Shown here in pieces: positions 33,684 to 41,762 of a stretch of 64,000 bases of DNA (position 1 is the stretch's first letter; each line of letters opens with the position of its first letter). The notes beneath the pieces were generated by a model. The model was not told the origin of the DNA. It searched no databases and was given only the letters and a program-made list of their open reading frames with translations. The translations under genes and the position numbers were made by a program. This DNA comes from Gordonia sp. ABSL11-1. Lineage in GTDB: Bacteria; Actinomycetota; Actinomycetes; Mycobacteriales; Mycobacteriaceae. The stretch covers positions 22,798 through 86,797 of the forward strand of contig NZ_JASXSI010000022.1 of assembly GCF_030315685.1 (NCBI RefSeq), written 5' to 3'.

Positions 33684-35031
33684 GCAGGGTGTCGGCAGGC
33701 GGAGCTTCGACGAGTCCAACCGGCTGCAGGCGGCGTTGCATCGCATGGTGCCCGGCGGTGCGCACACCTATGCGCGTGGGGCCGACCAGTATCCCGACGA
33801 CATGGCGCCGGTGCTGGTGCGCGGTGCTGGTGCGCGGGTGTGGGATGCCGACGGGAACGAGTACGTCGAATACGGCATCGGATTGCGTTCGGTGACACTC
33901 GGCCACGCGTACGCTCCCGTCGTCGAGGCGGCGTGTGCGGCCATCGCCGACGGTATGAACTTCAGTCGGCCGAGCGTGCTGGAGGTCGCCGCCGCGGAGG
34001 ACTTCCTCGATCTGGTGCCGACCGCCGACATGGTGAAGTTCGCGAAGAACGGATCGGACGTGACGACCGCTGCGATCCGCTTGGCGCGGGCGGTCACCGG
34101 GCGGCAGAAGATCGCCATCTGCAACCACCCGTTCTTCTCCGTCGACGACTGGTTCATCGGCGGCACCGACATGGCCGGCGGCATCCCGGCCGATGTCGCC
34201 GACAAGGGCATCCGGTTCTCCTACAACGACGTCGGATCGCTCGAGGCCGTCTTCGCCGCGCATCCGGGCGAGATCTGCGCGGTCATCCTGGAGGCGGCGA
34301 CCGCCACCGCCGAGCCGCAGCCCGGGTTCCTCGACGGGGTGCGTGCGCTGTGTGACACCCATGGTGCGCTGCTGATCTTCGACGAGATGATCACCGGTTT
34401 CCGCTGGTCCGAGCACGGGGCGCAGAGTCTGTACGGCGTCACCCCCGATCTGTCGTGCTGGGGCAAGGCGATGGGCAACGGGTTCCCGTTGTCGGCGTTG
34501 GCGGGCAAACGAGAGTTCATGGAGCTCGGCGGCCTCAACACCGACCGCGACCGGGTGTTCCTGCTGTCGACGACGCACGGACCGGAGACGGCGTCATTGG
34601 CCGCGTTCCGGGCGGTCGTCGAGACGTATCGCACGTCGTCGCCGGTCGAGGCGATGGAGTCGGCGGGTCGGCGCCTGGCCGAGGGCGTCAACCGCGCGGC
34701 GACCGGGTTCGGGCTCGGCGCCTACGTCGAGGTGATCGGCCGGCCTTCGTGCCTCGTGTTCGTCACCCGCGATCACGCGCACAACCCCTCACAGGCGTTC
34801 CGGACGCTGTTCCTGCAGGAACTGTTGGAACGCGGTGTCCTGGGGCAATCATTCGTGACGTCGGCGGCCCACACCGACGACGACATCGACGCCACCATCG
34901 ACGCCGTCCGCGAGGCGCTGCCGGTCTACGGGCGGGCGATCGAGGCCGGTTCCGTCGACGGAGTGCTGCGTGGTCGGCCGGTCGCGCCGGCGATCCGGCG
35001 TCTCGCCGAGCCGAGGCGGCTGGGTCTTTGA
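33676..35031 (+). CDS. class III PLP aminotransferase, glutamate-1-semialdehyde aminomutase-like
   Basis: Fold-type I PLP enzyme of 451 residues: GAHTYARGADQYP, FAKNGSDVTTAAIRLAR, LIFDEMITGFR (PLP Asp) and the Schiff-base Lys in SCWGKAMGNGFPL. It resembles HemL, but the setting among nucleotide-sugar genes suggests it aminates a keto sugar or a small polysaccharide substituent. ATG at 33676 overlaps the previous gene by 8 bases, so the two are coupled. It is the last gene of the sugar cluster; a 75-bp palindrome begins 7 bp after its stop. Confidence 0.84.
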   Translation: MVEQGVGRRSFDESNRLQAALHRMVPGGAHTYARGADQYPDDMAPVLVRGAGARVWDADGNEYVEYGIGLRSVTLGHAYAPVVEAACAAIADGMNFSRPSVLEVAAAEDFLDLVPTADMVKFAKNGSDVTTAAIRLARAVTGRQKIAICNHPFFSVDDWFIGGTDMAGGIPADVADKGIRFSYNDVGSLEAVFAAHPGEICAVILEAATATAEPQPGFLDGVRALCDTHGALLIFDEMITGFRWSEHGAQSLYGVTPDLSCWGKAMGNGFPLSALAGKREFMELGGLNTDRDRVFLLSTTHGPETASLAAFRAVVETYRTSSPVEAMESAGRRLAEGVNRAATGFGLGAYVEVIGRPSCLVFVTRDHAHNPSQAFRTLFLQELLERGVLGQSFVTSAAHTDDDIDATIDAVREALPVYGRAIEAGSVDGVLRGRPVAPAIRRLAEPRRLGL

Positions 35032-35038
35032 CAGCGGT

Positions 35039-35113
35039 CCGCATGAAAGTCACCTGGGAGCGTCGACAAGTGGATAATCCACTCATCGGCACTCTCAGGT
35101 GACCCTGATGCGG
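35039..35113. repeat. 75-bp palindromic interspersed repeat, copy B
   Basis: It has the same length, orientation and end sequences as copies A, C and D. The central base is A here and in copy C (GTGGATAATCCAC) but T in A and D. It lies 7 bp after the aminotransferase stop and 110 bp before the ATG of the nuclease-like gene. Confidence 0.93.
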
Positions 35114-35223
35114 GCGTCTTCCCCTATCACAGGGTCGCGCGGTGATCCGGAGACATCCACAGGCGTTCAGCGACTGTGGAGAGAGGTCGGGCGCTCGCCG
35201 ATCTCTCGCTGACACTGGTCGGC

Positions 35224-36072
35224 ATGAGGTTGCGAGGGGTGTACTCGTGGGCCGAGCTGATCGAACTGGGCCTGCGGCGCAAAGACATCGAGCTGTTGGT
35301 GAAGAACAACGATCTGACGCGCCTGCGACAGGGCTGGTACGCCACCACGGACGCGAACTGGCGGGTGGTCGAGGCGGTCAAGAAGGGTGGCGTGCTCACC
35401 TGCGTGGATGCGCTTGCCCACCACGGCGTCTGGGTCCCGGAAGAGCTGACGAAGGCGGTGCACGTCCGGGGAAATGCGCGCGCGACCCGCGCCCATCCCA
35501 CATTCTGTCGGCAGTACGGCCGACCCGAACCGGAGACCGGCGCGATCGACGACATCGGAATCGCGTTCCGCCACGCCGTCCGGTGCCTGTCGCCGGAGGG
35601 CATCGTCGCCGTGGGGGACTCCATTCTCAACCAGGAGTTGTTGGCGATGGCCGATCTTCGTGGCGAACTGTCGGCGGCACCCGCAGCGGTGCGTGAACTG
35701 CTCGAACGGTGCGATGCGCTGGCGGATTCGGGGGCCGAATCCTTGGTGCGCTTTCGGCTGCACTCCGTGCGGGTATCGGTTCGGGTGCAGGTCACCATCG
35801 AGGGCGTCGGGACGGTGGATCTGGTGATCGGAGACCGGCTGATCATCGAGGTCGACGGGGACCGCTATCACCGTACGAAGGAACAGATGGAGGAGGACAA
35901 ACGTCGCGACCGTGCGGCCGCGTCCCAGGGCTACATCACCCTGCGGCTCACCTACGGCGCGGTCGTCGACACCTGGGATGACACGCTCGACGCCATCCTC
36001 GACATCGTGCGGCGCAAAGACCATCTGTGGCCGCGCAAGCGAGGGCCGAAGCGCGACGAGACGTCCGCATGA
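35224..36072 (+). CDS. AbiEi-like N-terminal domain fused to DUF559 (Vsr-like) nuclease domain
   Basis: Protein of 282 residues. Residues ~1-60 form a winged-helix segment of the AbiEi antitoxin type (YSWAELIELGLRRKDIELL, LTRLRQGWY). The C-terminal ~90 residues match DUF559, a Vsr-like PD-(D/E)xK nuclease fold: VDLVIGDRLIIEVDGDRYH holds the expected acidic residues, followed by DKRRDRAAASQGY. No AbiEii toxin gene is adjacent. Start uncertain: GTG at 35176 would add 16 residues; neither site has a clear ribosome site. The gene is framed by two 75-bp palindromes and its stop codon (36070-36072) lies inside the right one. Confidence 0.75.
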   Translation: MRLRGVYSWAELIELGLRRKDIELLVKNNDLTRLRQGWYATTDANWRVVEAVKKGGVLTCVDALAHHGVWVPEELTKAVHVRGNARATRAHPTFCRQYGRPEPETGAIDDIGIAFRHAVRCLSPEGIVAVGDSILNQELLAMADLRGELSAAPAAVRELLERCDALADSGAESLVRFRLHSVRVSVRVQVTIEGVGTVDLVIGDRLIIEVDGDRYHRTKEQMEEDKRRDRAAASQGYITLRLTYGAVVDTWDDTLDAILDIVRRKDHLWPRKRGPKRDETSA

Positions 36073-36139
36073 GGGACACCCCAGAGCATCGATAAGTGGA
36101 TAATCCACTTATCGGCGCCCTGAGGTGACTTCCATGCGG
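36065..36139. repeat. 75-bp palindromic interspersed repeat, copy C
   Basis: Right-hand repeat of the pair framing the DUF559 gene, in the same orientation as copy B. The last two codons and the stop of that gene are formed by the repeat end CCGCATGA. It lies 45 bp from the menB stop. Confidence 0.93.
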
Positions 36140-36184
36140 ACGGTGCGCGGGCGTCGCCTGGATCCGAGGACGTGGAGGCGGAGG

Positions 36185-37147
36185 TCAGTAGTAGTAGGGG
36201 AAGGCGTCCCAGTCCGGAGAACGCTTCTCCAGGAATGCATCTCGGCCCTCGACTGCTTCGTCGGTCATGTAGGCCAGTCGGGTGGCCTCGCCGGCGAACA
36301 CCTGCTGACCCATCAGGCCGTCGTCGGTGAGGTTGAACGCGAACTTCAGCATGCGCTGCGCCGTCGGCGACTTCCCGTTGATCCTGCGACCCCACTCGAT
36401 CGCGGTGTTCTCCAGATCGGCATGTGCGACAACGCGATTGACGGCGCCCATCTGGTGCATCGTCTCGGCGTCGTAGGCCTCGCCGAGGAAGAAGATCTCG
36501 CGGGCGAACTTCTGGCCGACCTGCTTGGCGAGGTAGGCGCTGCCGTACCCGGCGTCGAAGGAGCCGACGTCGGCGTCGGTCTGCTTGAACCGTGCGTGCT
36601 CGCGGGAGGCGAGGGTGAGGTCGCAGACGGCGTGCAACGAGTGTCCACCGCCGGCCGCCCATCCGTTGACGACGGCGATGACCACCTTCGGCATGGTGCG
36701 AATGAGGCGCTGCACCTCCAGGATGTGCAGTCGGCCGCCCTCGGCCTTGACCCGGTTCTCGTCGACACCGCCGGCGCCGGCCGCCGCCACGTCGGAGTCG
36801 TGGGCGGTGGCGTACTGATAGCCGGACCGACCACGAATACGCTGATCGCCGCCGCTGCAGAACGCCCACCCGCCGTCCTTGGGGCTCGGACCGTTGCCGG
36901 TCAGCAGGACCGTCCCGACGTCGGGGGAGCGGCGAGCGTGGTCGAGGGTGCGGTAGAGCTCGTCGACGGTGTGCGGGCGGAAGGCGTTGCGCACCTCCGG
37001 ACGGTCGAACGCGATCCGGACGATCCCGTGGGCCCGGCCGCCGCCGACGTGCCGGTGGTAGGTGATGTCGGTGAGGTCGTCGAATCCGGGGACCGGCGCC
37101 CACTGGGCGGGGTCGAACGGCTGGGACGAATCGTTCGCGGTCGTCAT
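36185..37147 (-). CDS. menB: 1,4-dihydroxy-2-naphthoyl-CoA synthase MenB
   Basis: Crotonase-family enzyme of 320 residues that closes the ring of o-succinylbenzoyl-CoA in menaquinone synthesis. FDRPEVRNAFRPHTVDEL, FCSGGDQRIRG, VVNGWAAGGGHSLHAVCDLT (oxyanion hole) and QTDADVGSFDAGYGSAYLA match MenB closely. The ATG at 37147 (MTTANDSS) is preferred to an upstream start at 37201. Length is close to that of the mycobacterial enzyme (Rv0548c). Confidence 0.95.
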   Translation of the reverse strand: MTTANDSSQPFDPAQWAPVPGFDDLTDITYHRHVGGGRAHGIVRIAFDRPEVRNAFRPHTVDELYRTLDHARRSPDVGTVLLTGNGPSPKDGGWAFCSGGDQRIRGRSGYQYATAHDSDVAAAGAGGVDENRVKAEGGRLHILEVQRLIRTMPKVVIAVVNGWAAGGGHSLHAVCDLTLASREHARFKQTDADVGSFDAGYGSAYLAKQVGQKFAREIFFLGEAYDAETMHQMGAVNRVVAHADLENTAIEWGRRINGKSPTAQRMLKFAFNLTDDGLMGQQVFAGEATRLAYMTDEAVEGRDAFLEKRSPDWDAFPYYY

Positions 37148-37272
37148 CCTGCCGAGCCTACTGACCGGTGATCGGACTCCGTCAGGGCACATCCAGGACA
37201 CGATTTCGTCGTGAAACGGGCGTTGTGGGCGGTTCTGATGACACTCACAGAAAGAGCAGGCACCCTGGAACC

Positions 37273-37458
37273 GTGCCTCTATGGGGAGTGATACTGATCG
37301 TCGTCATCGCGTGGATCGCGGTGTCGGTGGTCGTCGCGCTCGTCGTCGGGCGGATGATCAAGCTCCGGGAGAGCAGAGAGGCGCCCCGCCGACCGTCGAT
37401 GCACGTCGTCGACGACCCGGACGGCAGGTCGCGCAGGAGCCCCGAACACCTGGGCTGA
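37273..37458 (+). CDS. small single-helix membrane protein
   Basis: A 61-residue protein with one strongly hydrophobic helix (WGVILIVVIAWIAVSVVVAL) at residues 4-23 and a basic, cytoplasmic-looking tail. The GTG at 37273 has GGAA just upstream; the frame is open from 37168 but the extra part overlaps the menB promoter area. Not recognised further; possibly co-transcribed with the thioesterase gene 23 bp downstream. Confidence 0.55.
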   Translation: MPLWGVILIVVIAWIAVSVVVALVVGRMIKLRESREAPRRPSMHVVDDPDGRSRRSPEHLG

Positions 37459-37481
37459 CCGCCTTCTATACGGTGATCATC

Positions 37482-38141
37482 ATGAATGATGGTTCCGTCG
37501 GTCCCGATACAGCGCCCGAGGTCGAGGTCGAGGATCCACACGAGGGTGGGTTCCGGGCGCACACCGCCATCACCACCGACCGCGGCGGGCCCCGCTACGG
37601 AGAGTTCAGCGAACAGGTCCGCACCCTGATGGACCGCGTCCGGTACGCGTGCCCGACACCCGAGCTGACCGATGAACTGATCGACGAGCTCGCCGCGATC
37701 AACGACAAACTCGCCGACGTCCGCATCGACGAATGGCATTCGCCCGCAGGCACCCGCATCGACCTGCCCGCGCGCGGCAACATCACCCTGCCGCCGTTCG
37801 AGGTCACCGACGTCAACGACGACGGCGTGTTCGCGACCGTCACCTTCCGCGACTATCACCTCGGCGGCAACAACGCCGCCCATGGCGGTCAGGTGGCGGT
37901 GGCCTTCGACGACCTGGGCGGATACGCGTCGGCCGTGGCCATCCAAGGCGTCAGCCGCACCGCGTACCTCACCGTCCAGTACCGGTCGATCACGCCGCTC
38001 AACACCCCGCTGCAGGCGCGGACCTGGGCTGACAGGGTCGATGGCCGCAAGGTGTACATCAAGGGCACGTTGCACGACGGCGACCGGCTCTGCGCCGAGA
38101 TGGACGCTCTCTTCATCAAGCTGAATCCGGGACAGCCGTAG
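37482..38141 (+). CDS. PaaI-type hotdog thioesterase
   Basis: Protein of 219 residues with a hotdog thioesterase domain in its second half: the segment GGNNAAHGGQVAVAFDDLGGYAS carries the conserved HGG and acidic residue of PaaI-like enzymes. The first 100 residues are an acidic extension. It may hydrolyse an acyl-CoA; next to menB, 1,4-dihydroxy-2-naphthoyl-CoA is a tempting but unproven substrate. ATG at 37482. Confidence 0.78.
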   Translation: MNDGSVGPDTAPEVEVEDPHEGGFRAHTAITTDRGGPRYGEFSEQVRTLMDRVRYACPTPELTDELIDELAAINDKLADVRIDEWHSPAGTRIDLPARGNITLPPFEVTDVNDDGVFATVTFRDYHLGGNNAAHGGQVAVAFDDLGGYASAVAIQGVSRTAYLTVQYRSITPLNTPLQARTWADRVDGRKVYIKGTLHDGDRLCAEMDALFIKLNPGQP

Positions 38142-38241
38142 GCGTTTCGTAACGTTCCGCCCCTCTCGCACGATCCATCTGGTGTTCACTCCGGTTGTAC
38201 GTCCGTGCCGGAATCCCTACGTCGTGGTGGTTGGGGCTTGC

Positions 38242-40152
38242 ATGTCGAGATCGTCCGTGAAGAAGCTGGGCCTGACGCGTCGGATCGTCGCGTCGTCGGG
38301 GCTGGCGGCGGCACTGCTGGTCGCGGCGCCGGTCGCGGTGGCGGCGGCCGACGACGGAGCGGATTCGAGTGCGCCGTCGTCGAGCGGCACGGCTGATCAG
38401 GTGCAGACCGACGGGGCCACCTCCGGTTCGGGCGCAACCGGATCGGGGTCGTCCGCAGGCGACGGCACGGATGCCGAGGCGCCGGTGGGTGATGCCGGCG
38501 TCGACCCGGCCGGTGGTGATTCAGGTGCGGGTGATCCGGGTGGTGGCGAATCGAATGGTGCGGATGCCGGCGCCGGTTCCGGTGGGGCCGGTGCGGTCGA
38601 GTCGGGTGCGGGTTCGTCGGCCGAGGCGTCCGGCACGGACTCCGAAGGCGTCGCCGACCAGAGCCCGGCGACACAGACGCCCGATGCCGACGGGTCGTCG
38701 GCGCCCAACGACTCCGCCGCCGACGATTCCGCGTCGGACACCACACCGTCCTGGTCGTTCCCGTCGCCGGGACGCCACCGCGCCGATTCCGAGCCCACCG
38801 GCCGTCATCGCGCGGATGCGGAGCCGACCGGGCGTCACCGTGCGGACGCGTCGACCACTGTGTCGAGCACTGTGCCGACCACCGCGCCGACCGTCATCGA
38901 GAGCGCAGGGTCGGCGACGTCGATCGACGAGTTCGTCGGGGAGCCGGGCACAGGTGCGGCAACCGCCGACGTCGCGACCGAGCAGGCGGCGCCGGGATCC
39001 TTTTATCGTCTCGTCGACGGCCCCGGGCACAAGGGCCTGATCTTCCTCAACCAGCAGCTGACCGCCGCGGGGGTGCTGAGTCGTCGGGGCTCGCAGGACG
39101 GCAGCGACCTGCTCGGCCTGCTCGGGCCCGGAGAACGCCTCTCGGTGCCGACGCGGACCGTTGCCGAGCGGGCGCTCGGCAACGGATCGCTTGCCGAATC
39201 GTCGGCGTCGAATCTCGATCCGGCGCAAGCGTTCCTGCAGCAGGCGGTCAAGGTGCTCACCGCCAGGCTGGTGTGGGCGGGCATCGATCAGGGCAACAAG
39301 TATCTCGATCCGTCCGACTTCCAGGTGCTGATCGGCGACAACTACCGCATCCTCGACAACGACGGCATCACCTACACCTACGACGCCGACGCCGACACCA
39401 TCACGTTCACCAACACGACCGACGAGGACGTCGCGATCGTCGCGGTGGATCAGTTCAACGTCCCCCATGGCGACGGCCTGTACGTGGTGCCCGCCGGGCA
39501 GTCGACGACCATCGACGCCTCCGGCGACATCTCCGGCTATGTGATGCAGGGACAACGGGATTCGGCCGGCCGGGCGATCATCTACGGGATGGTCGTCGTG
39601 CAGGACGACCAGACGCTGAGTTACAACTTCAACCCCTTCGGTGGGGCCATCCGCGACACCGCGGATGAGTTCACCGACCCCGACGACGTGTTCTGGGATC
39701 CGTCGGACGGCTTGGCGACCGGCATTCTCTGGCCGACGTTCGCCACCGGCGCCGACCCCGTCGAGGACGGCGTCTACTACACGACCGACCGCAGCGGCAT
39801 GACGATCCACAATGATGGTGACGAGGACATCGCGATCGTCGTCTTCACCGGTGGCGCGGCGTCGAACACCCTGCCGCAGACCGACTTCTACGTGATCGAG
39901 GCGGGCGGCTCACACCGGATCGATCTGCCCGAGGGTGCGTACGCGGTCACATCGGTCCAGGGTGAGCGGGTCGTCGGCGGCGCGGATGCCGGCATGCCGC
40001 GGATGTACGGGACGCTGACCGCGATCGGCTCGGCGACCGGGCCCGCCATCACCGAGACCGACACCCTTCCGGGCGACGGAATCCCGTCGATCACGCGCGG
40101 ACCGTCGACCCCGGCGGGCAAGGTCGACGAGGGCGTCGCGATCGTTGCCTGA
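38242..40152 (+). CDS. large secreted protein with low-complexity N-terminus and two similar C-terminal domains
   Basis: Protein of 636 residues that I do not recognise. A signal peptide (basic start, hydrophobic stretch to AAPVAVAAA, about residue 35) is followed by ~150 residues rich in Gly, Ser, Ala, Asp and Pro, then three tandem copies of GRHRAD spaced by ten residues (about 178-205). The C-terminal 350 residues contain two related blocks, around TNTTDEDVAIVAVDQFNVPHGDG and HNDGDEDIAIVVFTG, each with a distinct beta-rich look. Probably a cell-surface or secreted protein. The ATG at 38242 begins the signal peptide. Confidence 0.7.
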   Translation: MSRSSVKKLGLTRRIVASSGLAAALLVAAPVAVAAADDGADSSAPSSSGTADQVQTDGATSGSGATGSGSSAGDGTDAEAPVGDAGVDPAGGDSGAGDPGGGESNGADAGAGSGGAGAVESGAGSSAEASGTDSEGVADQSPATQTPDADGSSAPNDSAADDSASDTTPSWSFPSPGRHRADSEPTGRHRADAEPTGRHRADASTTVSSTVPTTAPTVIESAGSATSIDEFVGEPGTGAATADVATEQAAPGSFYRLVDGPGHKGLIFLNQQLTAAGVLSRRGSQDGSDLLGLLGPGERLSVPTRTVAERALGNGSLAESSASNLDPAQAFLQQAVKVLTARLVWAGIDQGNKYLDPSDFQVLIGDNYRILDNDGITYTYDADADTITFTNTTDEDVAIVAVDQFNVPHGDGLYVVPAGQSTTIDASGDISGYVMQGQRDSAGRAIIYGMVVVQDDQTLSYNFNPFGGAIRDTADEFTDPDDVFWDPSDGLATGILWPTFATGADPVEDGVYYTTDRSGMTIHNDGDEDIAIVVFTGGAASNTLPQTDFYVIEAGGSHRIDLPEGAYAVTSVQGERVVGGADAGMPRMYGTLTAIGSATGPAITETDTLPGDGIPSITRGPSTPAGKVDEGVAIVA

Positions 40153-40190
40153 GGCGGTTGGTCGTCGTCGACGGACGGGTGAACCCGATC

Positions 40191-40316
40191 GGCGCAAGGG
40201 CGGGCACGGTCGACGAGTTCTTGGACCCGGTCGGCGAGATCCAGGGCACACTCAGCGAGATCCAGGGCACACTCAGCGAGATTGTGGACCCGCTCGGCGA
40301 GGTCTGGGGCACGGTC
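40191..40316. repeat. six tandem 21-bp units, locus 2
   Basis: Six units of 21 bp of the same family as 6092-6217 (GGCGAGATCCAGG..., AGCGAGATTGTGGACCCGCTC). The array fills most of the gap between the convergent secreted-protein gene and the dehydrogenase-like gene. The same unit count at both loci and the same placement at gene 3' ends are notable. Confidence 0.82.
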
Positions 40317-40366
40317 GCCGAGGGGCGGGTGCCGAGGTCAGGTGCCGAGGCCGACACCGCGACCGG

Positions 40367-41716
40367 TCAGGTGAGTTCGACGGCGTCCAGCGTGGCGCCG
40401 GCGGCGCGGAGGCGGTCGGTCAGCACGTCGCCCATCGCGTAGGCGGGGGTGAGGACGCCGGAGCGGTTGGGCAGCCGGTCGCGCTCGAGCGCCAGCGACA
40501 GCGCGCTCTCGCCGAGCATGACCGCGGTCGCCTTGTACCCCGGATCGCCCTTCATCCGCATCTGTGACCGGTAGCGGCGTCCGGTGGTCGTCGTCGTGTA
40601 CGTCTCGGTGACGAAAGAGCCCTTCTCCCTGGTCTTCTCGCTCGGACCCTCACCGGGCTTGGGCAGTACACGGTCGAGGAGTTTGCGGGTCGGGCCGAAG
40701 CTCATCGCGCCCAGGAACGCGCCGGTCCCGACGGCCACCGCACCGGCGACGACGGTGGTGACACCGGGGATCTGGCCGACCGACATCGTCTCGGCGTAGT
40801 GGAAGTCCTTGCCGTACGCACCGTCGAGCAGCGCGTCGGTGCGACGCACGACGCGCGTGTTGGAGGCGGCCATGAAGAACGGCGCCAGTGTGCCCCGCAT
40901 CGACGGATCGACCTTCCTGGCGCTGATCATGCTCATGTCGCTCGGCTCCGACGAGATCGACGGACGGGGCGTGTTCCCGGGTGCACCGGACAGCGAGTGC
41001 GGATTCAGCAGGAGGCGGCGCGTCTGCGCATCCCGCGACTCCTCGGCGATGACGCGCATCGAATCGATGGTGCCGCCGGAGATCCCGCCCTTGAAGGACT
41101 TGACGACGAAGGTGGTGTCGGTGAGTTCGCCTGCGTCGTCGTCGGAGATCTTCTTCCACAGTAGGTAGGCGCCGAGATCGGATGGGACGGAATCGAATCC
41201 GCAGGCGTGGACGATCCGCGCGCCGGTGGCGACGGCGGTCTCGTGGGCCTTGTTGATGGAGAAGTGGATGAACGGGGCCTCGCCGGTGAGGTCGACGTAG
41301 TCGGTGCCGGCGCTCGCCGCGGCGACGACGAGTGCCTCGCCGTAGCGGAGGTAGGGCCCGACGGTGGTGCAGACGACGCGGGTCCGCGCGACCATCGCGT
41401 CCAGTGATGCGGGCGACGACGAGTCGGCGACGATCAGCGGCCAGTCGTGGGCGCGGGCGGGCAGCCGCTTACGGGTGGCGGCGAGTTTGGTCTCCGATCG
41501 CCCGGCGAGCGCGACCTTGGTGCCGCGCGGCGCGTGCTCGGCGAGGTACTTCGCGGTCAGTTCGCCGACGAATCCGGTGACGCCGAACACGACGACGTCG
41601 AACTCACGTGCGTCGGATCGTGTGGTCGGCTGTGGGTCGGGCGTGGTGTCGCGATCTGCGGATGATGCGACCTGGTCAGTGGAATCAGTGGCTGAAGAGC
41701 CTGCCTCCCCGTTCAT
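40367..41716 (-). CDS. saccharopine dehydrogenase-like trans-acting enoyl reductase family protein
   Basis: Protein of 449 residues with a Rossmann NAD(P) motif FGVTGFVGEL near the N-terminus and the family segments ALAGRSETKL, VGPYLRYGEALVVAA and CGFDSVPSDLG. It resembles mycobacterial Rv2449c and Rv2953 (the trans-acting enoyl reductase of phthiocerol synthesis), so a role in lipid reduction is possible. ATG at 41716 has GAGG upstream; ATG at 41734 is an alternative. It is followed by the 21-bp array. Confidence 0.82.
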   Translation of the reverse strand: MNGEAGSSATDSTDQVASSADRDTTPDPQPTTRSDAREFDVVVFGVTGFVGELTAKYLAEHAPRGTKVALAGRSETKLAATRKRLPARAHDWPLIVADSSSPASLDAMVARTRVVCTTVGPYLRYGEALVVAAASAGTDYVDLTGEAPFIHFSINKAHETAVATGARIVHACGFDSVPSDLGAYLLWKKISDDDAGELTDTTFVVKSFKGGISGGTIDSMRVIAEESRDAQTRRLLLNPHSLSGAPGNTPRPSISSEPSDMSMISARKVDPSMRGTLAPFFMAASNTRVVRRTDALLDGAYGKDFHYAETMSVGQIPGVTTVVAGAVAVGTGAFLGAMSFGPTRKLLDRVLPKPGEGPSEKTREKGSFVTETYTTTTTGRRYRSQMRMKGDPGYKATAVMLGESALSLALERDRLPNRSGVLTPAYAMGDVLTDRLRAAGATLDAVELT

Positions 41717-41762
41717 GACCTCGACTCTAGACATGTGGGCACACGGGGTCGAGGTCGCGCGG

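Noticed and set aside
35224..36072. A complete AbiE type IV toxin-antitoxin system
   Set aside because: Only the AbiEi-like winged helix is present, fused to a nuclease domain; no nucleotidyltransferase toxin gene of the AbiEii type is adjacent.
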